This document shows, one piece after another, positions 31,013 to 48,911 of a stretch of 64,000 nt of DNA (its first letter is position 1; every line of letters begins with the position of its first letter). The translations under genes were made by a program, and so were the position numbers. The DNA lies in assembly GCF_022554085.1 (NCBI RefSeq), contig NZ_JAKFYR010000005.1, positions 62,001 through 126,000 of the forward strand. The letters run 5' to 3'. The notes beneath the pieces are model-generated. The model saw nothing but the letters and a program-made list of their open reading frames with translations. It searched no databases and was not told the DNA's origin. This DNA is from Rhodococcus sp. CH91. Its GTDB lineage: Bacteria > Actinomycetota > Actinomycetes > Mycobacteriales > Mycobacteriaceae.

Positions 31013-31031
31013 TTCGGTTAGCCTAACCAAT
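31013..31031. promoter_or_regulatory. IdeR/DtxR-type iron box upstream of the siderophore-binding lipoprotein
   Basis: The core GGTTAGCCTAACC (31016-31028) is a perfect palindrome and nearly the ideal IdeR/DmdR box. It sits 30 bp after the NRPS1 stop and 50 bp before the binding-protein ATG. Iron control is therefore reset for the downstream genes rather than relying on the divergent promoter. Confidence 0.85.
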
Positions 31032-31077
31032 CGTGACCGGGACAACGCGTTCCGGCGAAGAATTTGGGAGAACAAGG

Positions 31078-32106
31078 ATGCGGGTTCTGGAACGGAAGCG
31101 CGCGCGGAGCGCTCTGGCGCTCGGCGCGGCAGCGTTGCTGGCCGTCGGATTGGTGGGATGCTCGAGCGACGGTGACGGTGACAGCGGCACCGAGAGCGGA
31201 ACCGAGTCGGCCGCGACCCGCACCTTCGAGGCGCAGAACGGCAGCATCGAGATCCCGGCGGATCCGCAGCGGATCGTCGCATGCGGCTACGCGACCCTCC
31301 CGCTCATCCAGGCGGGCGCCGACCTCGTCGCGGTGTGCGAGTGGAGCCGCGAGCTCGACAACATGGACGAGGAGACCCTCGCCGCATACGAGGCCCTGCC
31401 CAAGGTGGCTCCGGACGGTTCGGTGTCCGAGATCAACTACGAGGCCGTCGCCGCCGCCGATCCCGATCTCATCATCATGGGTGTCCCGGCCCGCGTGCAG
31501 GAGCAGGTCGACACGGCCAAGCTCGAGGCGCTCGCCCCCGTCGTCTTCCTCGGGCTCACGGTTCCCGGTGAGTGGCGCGAACTCGGCGAGCAGTACGCGG
31601 ACGCCGCGAACGTCAGCGACTCCTACGGAGAGTTCAAGAAGGAGTACGAGGCCCGCACCGCCGAGATCTCCGAGAAGTACGCCGACACCCTCGGCGGACT
31701 GAAGTTCGCCGGCGTGTGCAGCGTCTGCGGCACCGAGCCCGGCGAATTCAGCCGCGAGTACGCGTCCTCGTACACCACCAACCTGTTCGACGACCTCGGC
31801 TTCGACTTCCCCGGTGAGCCGGCCGATCCCGCGGACGTCCACGCCGAGTACCTCTCGGTCGAGCAGCTGCCCGAGAACCTCTCCGATGCCGACGTGATCG
31901 TCTACGGCGTGGAAGCCGACGGATCGCTCACTCCCGAGCTGGAAGAACTGTTCGCCTCGCCGCTGTGGCAGGAACTGCCCGCGGTCAAGGCCGGCAACCT
32001 CGTCGCCGTCAAGCACTCCAGCGCAGCGACCTACGAAACCGCTCTGCTCGCACTCGATTCCATCGAAGCCGAACTCGAGAAGCTCCCGGCGAACCAGCAG
32101 CAGTAA
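31078..32106 (+). CDS. Iron-siderophore ABC transporter substrate-binding lipoprotein (FecB/FepB-like)
   Basis: A 342-aa lipoprotein with a basic N-terminus, a hydrophobic stretch and a lipobox (LAVGLVGC, Cys23), then an acidic Ser/Gly linker. It belongs to the class III (TroA/FecB) periplasmic-type binding proteins: IPADPQRIVACGYATLPLIQAGADLVAV, AAADPDLIIMG, a long helix backbone, and final AVKHSSAATYETALLALDSIE. It would bind the ferric siderophore at the cell surface and pass it to a permease, whose genes are not in the window. ATG 31078 has GGGAG upstream. The iron box before it and the hairpin after it frame it as a monocistronic or partially read-through unit. Confidence 0.9.
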   Translation: MRVLERKRARSALALGAAALLAVGLVGCSSDGDGDSGTESGTESAATRTFEAQNGSIEIPADPQRIVACGYATLPLIQAGADLVAVCEWSRELDNMDEETLAAYEALPKVAPDGSVSEINYEAVAAADPDLIIMGVPARVQEQVDTAKLEALAPVVFLGLTVPGEWRELGEQYADAANVSDSYGEFKKEYEARTAEISEKYADTLGGLKFAGVCSVCGTEPGEFSREYASSYTTNLFDDLGFDFPGEPADPADVHAEYLSVEQLPENLSDADVIVYGVEADGSLTPELEELFASPLWQELPAVKAGNLVAVKHSSAATYETALLALDSIEAELEKLPANQQQ

Positions 32107-32142
32107 CAGCGCGTCGCGGAGGAACACCCGCGACACAGACGA

Positions 32143-32174
32143 ACGGCCCCCGACGTCCCCGACTCGGGGGCCGT
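32143..32174 (+). terminator. Hairpin between binding protein gene and NRPS2
   Basis: A perfect 11-bp inverted repeat (ACGGCCCCCGA / TCGGGGGCCGT) with a 10-nt loop lies 36 bp after the lipoprotein stop and 45 bp before NRPS2. It looks like a terminator or attenuator. No second iron box follows it, so NRPS2 must depend on read-through or on an unrecognised promoter. Confidence 0.65.
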
Positions 32175-32219
32175 GGTCGTCGTGCCCCGAATTGCCCGTA
32201 ACCGTAACGAAAGCCACTG

Positions 32220-41462
<9,243 letters not shown>

Positions 41463-41507
41463 ACCGCACACGGACACAACCAGCTTTTGCAGACAGAAGG
41501 AGATTCC

Positions 41508-41729
41508 ATGCTCGACCGCACGACCGTTCTCGCCGATACCGCCACGATCCTGGAGGTGGACGTCGACGAACTCGACCCCTCGGCGAGTCTCGTCGACCAG
41601 GGACTCGACTCGGTGCGCCTGATGGCGCTCGTCGAGCGGTGGCGCAGTGCCGGGGTCGAGGTCGACTTCGTGGACCTCGCCTCGGCCCCGGATCTCGAGC
41701 AGTGGATCACGCTGCTCACCCGCGGATGA
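41508..41729 (+). CDS. Stand-alone aryl carrier protein
   Basis: A 73-aa acyl-carrier-type protein with the phosphopantetheine motif DQGLDSVRLM (Ser35). GLDSVR is typical of the aryl carrier domain at the C-terminus of EntB. It would be loaded with 2,3-dihydroxybenzoate by EntE and present it to the starter condensation domain of NRPS1. AAGGAG stands 7 nt before ATG 41508. The isochorismatase half that EntB normally carries is missing. It follows NRPS2 by 45 bp and precedes the exporter by 4 bp. Confidence 0.9.
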   Translation: MLDRTTVLADTATILEVDVDELDPSASLVDQGLDSVRLMALVERWRSAGVEVDFVDLASAPDLEQWITLLTRG

Positions 41730-41733
41730 GCGG

Positions 41734-42990
41734 GTGACCGTGGCCGTCTTCGAGAAACTTCTCATCGACACGGACCCGCTGCGCACCAGCCGCGAATTCC
41801 GGTATCTGTTCACCGCACGTGTGGTGTCGCTGTTCGGTCTGGGCTTCCTCATCGTGGCAGTGCCCGTGCAGGTCTATCAGCTCACCGGGTCGACGGCACA
41901 GGTCGCCGCCGTCTCCGCGGTCATCGGCGTCACCACCTTCGCGGCCACCTTCGCCGGAGGGGTGCTCGCCGACCGCTACGACCGGCGCAACGTGATCGCC
42001 CTGTCGCGGGGCACCGCGGGTATCGCGTTCGCCCTGCTGGCCGTCAACGCCTTCCTGCCGGAACCCCAGATGTGGGCGATCTACGTCCTGGCCGTGATCG
42101 ACGGCATCGCCGGCGGTATCTCGTCCACCGCGCTCATGGCGGTGACCCCGAGCCTGATCCCGCGCGACAAACTCGCTGCCGCCGGAGCCCTCATGGCGCT
42201 GACCGCCGATCTCGGATCCATGATCGGTCCGGCGCTCGGCGGTGTCGTCATCGCCACGGGCGGCGTGGGGGTGGCGTACGCGCTCGCCGCCTTCACCACG
42301 GCGATCACCACCTTCTGTATCACCCGACTGCCGTCGCTCCCGCCGACGCACGTCGCGGACGAGTCACCGCTGAAATCGGTGGTCTCCGGCTTCCGGTACG
42401 CGGCACAGAACCGGGTCGTCGGGCAGGTTCTCGTCGTCGGCTTCCTGGCGATGCTGCTGTCCGGCTGGGCCGTGCTGATCCCGGAATTCGCCGACGAGGT
42501 GCTCGGCGTCGGGCCGTCGGTGGTGGGCCTGCTGTACACCGCACCGGCCGTCGGCGCCGTGTTGGGTTCGCTGACCAGCGGCTGGACCGGCTCGATCCGG
42601 CGTTACGGACTGGTCGTGTACCTGCTCATGGCGATCTCGGCCGCCGGCCTGGTGGGAGCCGGCGCGACCGGCACCCTCGTGGTGGTCCTCCTCGGCCTCG
42701 CCGCACACGGCTTCGGTGACTCGCTCGCCGACGTCGTGCGATATGCGACGGTCCAGCGCAACACCTCCGACGAGTACCGCGGCCGTGTCGCGGCCGTGTG
42801 GGGGGCGCAGGTCACCGCCGGAACGTCGGTCGGCGCAGTCGCCGCCGGACTCGTGGCGTCGCTGGTTCCGATCTCCATGGCCCTCACCGTCTACGGTGCG
42901 GCCGGCGCGTTGATCGTGATCCTCCTGTTCGTGGCGACTCCGAGCCTGCGGCGCTTCGAGGATGCGGGAGATCTCGAACCGGCCTCCTGA
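41734..42990 (+). CDS. MFS exporter, EntS-like (siderophore export)
   Basis: A 418-aa major facilitator with about 12 hydrophobic segments: FRYLFTARVVSLFGLGFLIV at the N-terminus, motif A-like GGVLADRYDRRNVI and MALTADLGSMIGPALGG. It groups with EntS, the enterobactin exporter, rather than with drug-proton antiporters of 14 segments. GTG 41734 lies 4 bp after the carrier-protein stop, and a strong terminator follows, closing the siderophore operon. Siderophore export is inferred from type and place. Confidence 0.85.
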   Translation: MTVAVFEKLLIDTDPLRTSREFRYLFTARVVSLFGLGFLIVAVPVQVYQLTGSTAQVAAVSAVIGVTTFAATFAGGVLADRYDRRNVIALSRGTAGIAFALLAVNAFLPEPQMWAIYVLAVIDGIAGGISSTALMAVTPSLIPRDKLAAAGALMALTADLGSMIGPALGGVVIATGGVGVAYALAAFTTAITTFCITRLPSLPPTHVADESPLKSVVSGFRYAAQNRVVGQVLVVGFLAMLLSGWAVLIPEFADEVLGVGPSVVGLLYTAPAVGAVLGSLTSGWTGSIRRYGLVVYLLMAISAAGLVGAGATGTLVVVLLGLAAHGFGDSLADVVRYATVQRNTSDEYRGRVAAVWGAQVTAGTSVGAVAAGLVASLVPISMALTVYGAAGALIVILLFVATPSLRRFEDAGDLEPAS

Positions 42991-43019
42991 GCGACCGGCG
43001 GGAAGAGCGGAGACAGCAA

Positions 43020-43046
43020 GCGGGGCCGGAACGAATCCGGCCCCGC
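43020..43046. terminator. Terminator at the end of the siderophore operon
   Basis: A perfect 11-bp inverted repeat (GCGGGGCCGGA / TCCGGCCCCGC) with a 5-nt loop lies 30 bp after the exporter stop and 8 bp before the stop of a convergent gene. It could serve both. Confidence 0.75.
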
Positions 43047-43053
43047 CCTGCAT

Positions 43054-43464
43054 TCAGCGACGACCCTGCGGCCGCCCTCCGCGCGCCCACGCGTCGACCG
43101 CGGAATACCCCTCGCTCACGCCCTGGGTGTAGGCCACCAGCGCGCCGTACAGCCGGGTCCCTTCGGTGGCGAGTTCGATGGTGCCCACCCAGTCCGCAGT
43201 GCGCGCCATCACATGTGCCGAGATGTCCTGCCGGTCGTGGGTGGCGGACGACACGGCCCGGAATGCTTCGTCCGCGAGCCTGAAGGTCTCGCAGACACCA
43301 CGCCAGAAGTACTCCGCGTCCATAGCGGCGCGCAGCGATTCGTAATCCGTCGTGTCCTGCATCGCCGTGGCGTCCGCCAGCCGCTGCAGCGCGTGGTCCA
43401 CAGCCCCGAGCGGGGTGTATGTCACGTCGTCGATGGTTTCCCTGTCGCTGCTTGTCGTTCTCAC
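43054..43464 (-). CDS. Conserved-looking hypothetical protein
   Basis: A 136-aa protein not recognised. It is probably all-helical and soluble, with no signal peptide and no metal-binding motif. Notable stretches are LQRLADATAMQDTTDYESLRAAMDAEYFWRGV (read as two helices), FRLADEAFRAV and YGALVAYTQGVSEGYSAVDAWARGG. GTG 43464 is the chosen start; the frame stays open upstream through the neighbouring exporter gene, but that part is antisense-like. It is convergent with the siderophore operon and lies 74 bp downstream of a DHA2 exporter on the same strand. Confidence 0.6.
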   Translation of the reverse strand: MRTTSSDRETIDDVTYTPLGAVDHALQRLADATAMQDTTDYESLRAAMDAEYFWRGVCETFRLADEAFRAVSSATHDRQDISAHVMARTADWVGTIELATEGTRLYGALVAYTQGVSEGYSAVDAWARGGRPQGRR

Positions 43465-43538
43465 CGCAGAGATGGTGCCCGATCTCGAGCGAATACGAAA
43501 CAGCGCGTAGGTAACGGTATAGGCACGCGGCGTGTCGC

Positions 43539-44972
43539 CTATCCGGCGGGTACCGGCCGGTTCGGGATCAGACTCACGCACGCGACGAGCACCACGGCAC
43601 AGACCAGTACCGCGCCGAACACCGGCGTCACGGAGGCCGCCAGCTGCGCTGCGTCGGGGGACGCGGCCCCCGGACCGTTCGAGTCCGCATCGGGCAGGGC
43701 CGCATTGGCGAGGGCTCCGAAGACCGCGACGCCCACGGCGCTGCCGATGGCACGCGCGAAGGCGTTCGCACCCGTCACAACGCCTCTCTCGGACCGGTCG
43801 ACGCTGGACTGCGCGGCGATCAGGGACGGGCTGGCGATCAAGCCCATCCCGAGACCGACGAGGACACAGCACGCCGCGACGTACCAGGGGGAGGAGCCGA
43901 CGCCGACCTGCGTCAGCATCGCCGTGCCGCAGACCAGCGGTACCGCCCCGACGAGTCCGGTGTTGCGGAAACCGATCCGCAGGTAGAGCCTGCCCGACTG
44001 CGACGCCGCGATCGGCCAGCCGATCGTCATCGTCGCCAGGGTGAAACCGGCGATCAGGGCGGTGGTTCCCAGCGAGCCCTGCACGAACGACGGCACGTAC
44101 GAGGTCAGACCCAGAACCACCGCCCCCACCAGGCACGACACGGCACTGGTGGTCACGAGGACGCGACGGGTGAGCACCCGTACAGGCAGGATCGGCTCCT
44201 CGACACGGGTCTCGATCCACACGAACGCGGCGAGGAAAGCGACACCGGCGGCGAAGATGCCGATGCCGGTCGCCGACGTCCATGCCCAGGACTGGCCGCC
44301 CTCGAGCAGACCGAGGATCACCAGCGCGGCGCCCACGGCGAGAGTCGCGGCCCCGGCCCAGTCCACCCGGGCCCGCGAGCCCGACGGTCTGTCCTCACGG
44401 AAGTTGCGGACGAGTACCCAGGCCGCGAGCGCGCACAACGGCACGTTGATCCAGAAGATCCACCGCCACGAGAGGAAGTCGGCGAATACTCCTCCGAAGG
44501 CCGGGCCGACCACCGCCGACATACCCCACACGCTGGCCAGATAGCCCTGGGCCCGGGCTCGTTCGGCGACGGTGTAGATGTCTCCGGCAATGGTCTGTGC
44601 CATGGGCAGCACGGCTCCGGCGCCGAGGCCCTGCACCGCCCGGAACGCGATCAGCGCCGGCATGCTCCAGGCCAGCGCACAGAGGACCGAACCCACCGCG
44701 AACAGCCCGATACCGAACAGCAGGACCGGGGTGCGGCCGAAGACGTCGGCGAGCTTGCCGTACACCGGGACGAGCACCGCCTGGGTGAGCAGATAGGCGG
44801 AGAACAACCACGGGAACTGGGTGAATCCGCCCAGATCCGCGACGATCGTCGGGATCGCGGTGGCCAGGATCGTGCTCTCGAGCGCCACGAGGGCGGTGGC
44901 GAGCATCAACGCGATCAGGATCGGCCCCCGCTCGGACCCGAACCCGACGTCCACCCGCGGCGATGCGGTCAT
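43539..44972 (-). CDS. emrB: DHA2-type MFS multidrug exporter (EmrB/QacA-like)
   Basis: A 477-aa transporter with about 14 hydrophobic segments, typical of proton-driven DHA2 exporters. Marks are the motif ALESTILATAIPTI (motif D1-like), GKLADVFGRTPVLL (motif A), RAVQGLGAGAVLPMAQ, and PAFGGVFADFLSWRWIFWINVP (motif C region). AGGAG stands 5 nt before ATG 44972. An emrB-like gene also stands beside purC-ptrB in Mycobacterium tuberculosis, so it is probably part of the ancestral neighbourhood rather than of the siderophore locus. Confidence 0.88.
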   Translation of the reverse strand: MTASPRVDVGFGSERGPILIALMLATALVALESTILATAIPTIVADLGGFTQFPWLFSAYLLTQAVLVPVYGKLADVFGRTPVLLFGIGLFAVGSVLCALAWSMPALIAFRAVQGLGAGAVLPMAQTIAGDIYTVAERARAQGYLASVWGMSAVVGPAFGGVFADFLSWRWIFWINVPLCALAAWVLVRNFREDRPSGSRARVDWAGAATLAVGAALVILGLLEGGQSWAWTSATGIGIFAAGVAFLAAFVWIETRVEEPILPVRVLTRRVLVTTSAVSCLVGAVVLGLTSYVPSFVQGSLGTTALIAGFTLATMTIGWPIAASQSGRLYLRIGFRNTGLVGAVPLVCGTAMLTQVGVGSSPWYVAACCVLVGLGMGLIASPSLIAAQSSVDRSERGVVTGANAFARAIGSAVGVAVFGALANAALPDADSNGPGAASPDAAQLAASVTPVFGAVLVCAVVLVACVSLIPNRPVPAG

Positions 44973-45065
44973 GCCACTCCTGTCCTCACTTCTGTCACCT
45001 CTCCGCGGCACTGTGATCGAGTGGGATATCCGCCACGGGGTGCGGTATCGCTACTCGATGAGCAC

Positions 45066-45071
45066 TAGGGT
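45066..45071 (+). promoter_or_regulatory. -10 element of a probable leaderless purC promoter
   Basis: TAGGGT (TANNNT) ends 6 nt before the GTG of purC, in the divergent spacer with the emrB-like gene. Confidence 0.4.
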
Positions 45072-45077
45072 GTCAGC

Positions 45078-45965
45078 GTGCGTCCTTCACTCGAGTCCTA
45101 CCAACACCTCGCCGGCGGCAAGGTGCGCGATCTGTACGTGATCGACGACGAGCACCTGCTCCTCGTCGCCAGTGACCGGATCTCGGCCTACGATCACGTG
45201 CTCGAGACCCCGATCCCCGACAAGGGGCGGGTTCTCACCGCGATGAGCGTGTTCTTCTTCAATCTGCTCGACGCCACCAACAACCACCTCGCGGCCGAAC
45301 CCGACGACGAGCGTATCCCCGAGGAGGTCCTCGGCCGGGCGCTGGTCGTCAAGCGACTGGAGATGCTTCCCGTCGAGTGCGTCGCCCGCGGCTTCCTCAC
45401 CGGATCCGGTCTGCTCGACTACCAGGCCACGGGCTCCGTCTGCGGTGTAGCCCTGCCCGAAGGCCTCGTCGAGGCGAGCAGGCTGCCCGAACCGATCTTC
45501 ACACCCGCCAGCAAGGCGGCGCTCGGCGACCACGACGAGAACATCTCGTTCGACGACGTCGTCGAGAAGGTCGGCCTGAACCTGGCCATGAAGCTGCGCC
45601 AGGACACCCTCGACATCTACGAGCGTGCCGCGATGTACGCCTCCGAGCGAGGCATCCTGCTCGCCGACACCAAGTTCGAGTTCGGTCTCGACAAGGCCGG
45701 CAATCTGGTCCTCGCCGACGAGGTCCTCACTCCGGACTCCTCCCGTTACTGGGACGCGAACGAGTACGAGGAGGGCAAGGTCCAGCCCAGCTTCGACAAG
45801 CAGATCGTCCGCAACTGGCTCACCGGCCCCGAATCGGGCTGGGACCGCGCTTCCGACACCCCGCCCCCGCCGCTGCCGCAGCATGTGGTCGACACGACGC
45901 GGGCGCGCTACATCGAGGCGTACGAACGCATTTCGGGACTGTCCTTCGACGATTGGATCGGCTGA
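45078..45965 (+). CDS. purC: Phosphoribosylaminoimidazole-succinocarboxamide synthase (PurC)
   Basis: A 295-aa SAICAR synthetase that joins CAIR with aspartate using ATP in purine synthesis. Marks are [44 protein letters not shown] and [11 protein letters not shown]. Length is usual for actinobacteria. GTG 45078 follows a -10 element with no leader. The oligopeptidase gene starts 6 bp after its stop, so the two are likely co-transcribed. Confidence 0.96.
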   Translation: MRPSLESYQHLAGGKVRDLYVIDDEHLLLVASDRISAYDHVLETPIPDKGRVLTAMSVFFFNLLDATNNHLAAEPDDERIPEEVLGRALVVKRLEMLPVECVARGFLTGSGLLDYQATGSVCGVALPEGLVEASRLPEPIFTPASKAALGDHDENISFDDVVEKVGLNLAMKLRQDTLDIYERAAMYASERGILLADTKFEFGLDKAGNLVLADEVLTPDSSRYWDANEYEEGKVQPSFDKQIVRNWLTGPESGWDRASDTPPPPLPQHVVDTTRARYIEAYERISGLSFDDWIG

Positions 45966-45971
45966 CCGCAT

Positions 45972-48119
45972 ATGACCTCCTCGAAGCTCACCCCGCCGGT
46001 CGCGAGGACGGTGCCGTTCGAGCGCACTCACCACGGGCACACCTTCGTCGACGAGTACGAATGGTTGCGCGACAAGAACGACCCCGAGGTGATCGCGTAT
46101 CTCGAGGCCGAGAACGCGTACACCGAGGCGAAGACGGAGCACCTCGCTCCGCTGCGTGAGGCGATCTTCGAGGAGATCAGGTCGCGGACCCAGGAAACCG
46201 ACATGTCGGTTCCCACCCGCATGGGCGAGTGGTGGTATTACGCCCGCACCGTCGAGGGCAAGCAGTACGCGATCCAGTGCCGGTGCCCGATTTCCGACGC
46301 AGCGGACTGGACGCCCCCGAACGTGACACCGGGCGTCGAACTTCCCGGCGAACAGGTCCTTCTCGACGGCAACGTCGAATCGGAGGGCCACGAGTTCTTC
46401 TCGCTCGGCGCGTTCTCGATCAGCCACGACGGTGCCTTGCTGGCGTACTCGACCGACGTCGTCGGAGACGAGCGGTACACCCTGCGCATCAAGGACCTCG
46501 CCACCGGAGAGTTGCTGCCGGACGAGATCCCGGGCACTGCACCGGGCGCGACGTGGGCGCTCGACCACAGCCACATCTTCTATCAGACGGTGGACGAGTC
46601 GTGGCGCCCCGACACCGTGTGGCGGCACCGGCTCGGCACGAGCCGGGACGAGGACGTGAAGGTCTTCCACGAGCCCGACGAGCGGTACTGGGTGTCGATC
46701 GGTTCGACCCGCAGTGAGAAGTACCTGATGATCTGGGTCGGATCGAAGATCACCAGTGAGGGGTGGGTGCTCGAATCCGAGGATCCCACAGGCGAATTCC
46801 GTGTGATCCTGCCCCGCCGCGAAGGTGTGGAGTACGGGGCCGAACACGCGGTGATCGCCGGTGAGGACCGTTTCCTGATCCTGCACAACGACATCGACCC
46901 GGAGACGGGAGAGAAGTCGGAGAACTTCGTCCTCGCCGACGCTCCCGTCGACGACCCGTCGGCATTGCGCACCCTGATCCCGCATCGGCACGACGTGCGG
47001 CTCGAGGACGTCGAGGCCTTCGAGGGGCACCTCGTGCTCGGCTACCGCCGCGAGGCCCTCACCCGTCTCGCGGTGTGGCCGTTGACGGACGAGGGCTACG
47101 GAGAGCTCACCGAACTCGAATTCGACGAGGAACTGTTCGCCGTCGGTCCCGGCGCCAATCCCGAATGGACCCAGCCGACGCTGCGTCTGGGTTACACCTC
47201 CTTCATCACCCCGAGCCGTGTCTACGACTACACGGTGAGCACGGGAGAGCTGAAGCTGCTCAAGTCGCAGCCTGTGCTCGGCGATTTCGACCCGGCGCGA
47301 TACGAGCAGCGACGCGAGTGGGCCACGGCCGAGGACGGCACGAAGATCCCGCTGTCGATCGTGTCGCGCAAGGGCACGCCTGCGGATGCGCCCACCCTGC
47401 TGTACGGCTACGGCTCCTACGAGGCCAGTATCGATCCGGCCTTCTCGGTGGCGAGACTGTCGCTGCTCGACCGAGGCATGGTCTTCGCCGTCGCGCACGT
47501 GCGCGGGGGCGGCGAGATGGGCCGGCACTGGTACGAGAACGGCAAGTCGCTCACGAAGAAGAACACCTTCACCGATTTCGTGGCCTGTGCGCGCCATCTG
47601 ATCGACACCGGCGTCACGAGCCCCGGCAAGCTCGTCGCCGACGGTGGCAGTGCCGGTGGGTTGCTCATGGGTGCGGTCGCCAACCTCGCACCGGAGTTGT
47701 TCGCGGGCATTCTCGCGAACGTCCCGTTCGTCGACCCGCTCACCTCGATCCTCGATCCGTCGCTGCCGTTGACGGTGATCGAGTGGGACGAATGGGGGAA
47801 CCCGCTCGAGAATCCCGAGGTGTACGAATACATGCGTTCGTACAGCCCCTACGAGAACGTCGAGGCGAAGGACTATCCGGCGATTCTCGCGATCACCAGT
47901 ATCAACGACACGCGCGTGCTGTACGTCGAACCCGCCAAGTGGGTCGCCAAGCTGCGCGCCACCAAGACCGGTGATTCACCGCTGCTGCTCAAGACGGAGA
48001 TGAGTGCCGGGCACGGCGGTGTCTCGGGTCGCTACGAGAAGTGGCGCGAGGTGGCGTTCGAGTTCGCATGGGTGCTCGAGACGTCCGGCGCCTACCGTGC
48101 CGAGGATGCCGCGCAGTAG
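45972..48119 (+). CDS. ptrB: Oligopeptidase B-type serine peptidase (S9A)
   Basis: A 715-aa cytosolic prolyl-oligopeptidase-family enzyme. An N-terminal seven-bladed propeller (about 75-400) gates a C-terminal alpha/beta-hydrolase domain. Catalytic residues: Ser560 in DGGSAGGLLMGA, Asp in TSINDTRVLYVEPAKW and His in SAGHGGVSGR. Oligopeptidase B cleaves short peptides after basic residues; family RGGGEMGRHWYENGK and WDEWGNPL are present. Pairing with purC matches the order in mycobacteria (purC-ptrB). The start of the tandem repeat lies 14 bp after its stop. Confidence 0.92.
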   Translation: MTSSKLTPPVARTVPFERTHHGHTFVDEYEWLRDKNDPEVIAYLEAENAYTEAKTEHLAPLREAIFEEIRSRTQETDMSVPTRMGEWWYYARTVEGKQYAIQCRCPISDAADWTPPNVTPGVELPGEQVLLDGNVESEGHEFFSLGAFSISHDGALLAYSTDVVGDERYTLRIKDLATGELLPDEIPGTAPGATWALDHSHIFYQTVDESWRPDTVWRHRLGTSRDEDVKVFHEPDERYWVSIGSTRSEKYLMIWVGSKITSEGWVLESEDPTGEFRVILPRREGVEYGAEHAVIAGEDRFLILHNDIDPETGEKSENFVLADAPVDDPSALRTLIPHRHDVRLEDVEAFEGHLVLGYRREALTRLAVWPLTDEGYGELTELEFDEELFAVGPGANPEWTQPTLRLGYTSFITPSRVYDYTVSTGELKLLKSQPVLGDFDPARYEQRREWATAEDGTKIPLSIVSRKGTPADAPTLLYGYGSYEASIDPAFSVARLSLLDRGMVFAVAHVRGGGEMGRHWYENGKSLTKKNTFTDFVACARHLIDTGVTSPGKLVADGGSAGGLLMGAVANLAPELFAGILANVPFVDPLTSILDPSLPLTVIEWDEWGNPLENPEVYEYMRSYSPYENVEAKDYPAILAITSINDTRVLYVEPAKWVAKLRATKTGDSPLLLKTEMSAGHGGVSGRYEKWREVAFEFAWVLETSGAYRAEDAAQ

Positions 48120-48133
48120 GCCCGTCGCGGTCC

Positions 48134-48243
48134 CGCACCGTCACCTCCGTAGTGCATACCGCACCGTCACCTCCGTAGTGCGTACCGCACCGTCACCTCC
48201 GTAGTGCGTACCGCACCGTCACCTCCGTAGTGCGTACCGCACC
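48134..48243. repeat. 26-bp tandem repeat, four copies plus a partial copy
   Basis: Units at 48134-48159, 48160-48185, 48186-48211 and 48212-48237 are identical except one base in the first (TAC/TAT codon on the minus strand); CGCACC at 48238-48243 starts a fifth. The unit nearest the response-regulator gene is that gene's own 3' end. On the minus strand each unit holds GGAGG, a GTG, six further codons (RYALRR) and TGA: the mini-frames run 48216-48193, 48190-48167 and 48164-48141. Each also contains a small GTGCG-gta-CGCAC hairpin. There are no spacers, so this is not CRISPR. Confidence 0.9.
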
Positions 48244-48911
48244 TGGGGTCTCCCGGCTCGCCCGTACTCGGTGAGCCGGGAGGCTGCCCCGTCGTCCGCG
48301 AGCCGTTCGAGATAGCGCCACGCGGTGACGCGTGAGACTCCCACGGCTGCCCCGACTTCCGCAGCGGTCCGCGGGCCGTCCGCCTCACGGAGGAATCCCG
48401 AGATGCGGTCGAGGGTCGCGGGGGAGATGCCCTTGGGAGTGAAGGGGCGGGAGCTGCTGGTGCGCAGCGCCGACATGGCGCGGTCGATATCCTGCTGTCC
48501 GGTCGCCGTCTCGGCGTCGCGCAGGGCCGACCGGTAGGCCACGTACTGCCGGAGTTTGTCCTGCAGCGCGGCGAAGGTGAACGGCTTGAGCAGGTACAGC
48601 ACCACCCCGCGCGAGACCGCCGTACGCACCACCTCGAGGTCGCGGTTCGAGGTGACGGCGATGATGTCCGGGCTCGGGCGGCCCGCGCTCAGGCGCGCAG
48701 CAACCTCGAGGCCGCTCGTGTCGGGGAGCCCGATGTCGAGGAGCACGAGATCCACCGGAGCTCCGGCCTGCGCCGCCGATGCGACTGCCCGCACGGCGTC
48801 GGCACCGGTGTGCGCGACGGCCACCACCTCGAATCCCGCGATCCTGCCGATGTATTCGCGGTGAGCCTCGGCGATCAGCGGTTCGTCCTCGACGATCAGG
48901 ACCCGGATCAC
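48219..48911 (-). CDS. CitB/DcuR-type response regulator
   Basis: A 230-aa regulator. The receiver domain (1-120) has acidic pocket Glu8-Asp9, phospho-acceptor Asp59 in LVLLDIGLPD, Thr87 and Lys109 of LLKPF. The C-terminal part (about 160-230) has a DNA-binding helix-turn-helix: TAAEVGAAVGVSRVTAWRYLERL, as in CitB/DcuR regulators. GTG 48911 overlaps the TGA of the sensor kinase and has GGAGG upstream, so the pair is coupled. It probably activates the divergent dctA. The last codons (RYALRR) and stop lie in a tandem repeat. Confidence 0.92.
   Translation of the reverse strand: MIRVLIVEDEPLIAEAHREYIGRIAGFEVVAVAHTGADAVRAVASAAQAGAPVDLVLLDIGLPDTSGLEVAARLSAGRPSPDIIAVTSNRDLEVVRTAVSRGVVLYLLKPFTFAALQDKLRQYVAYRSALRDAETATGQQDIDRAMSALRTSSSRPFTPKGISPATLDRISGFLREADGPRTAAEVGAAVGVSRVTAWRYLERLADDGAASRLTEYGRAGRPQVRYALRR

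Noticed and set aside
48134-48243. CRISPR array
   Set aside because: Repeat units are directly adjacent without spacers and there are no cas genes.
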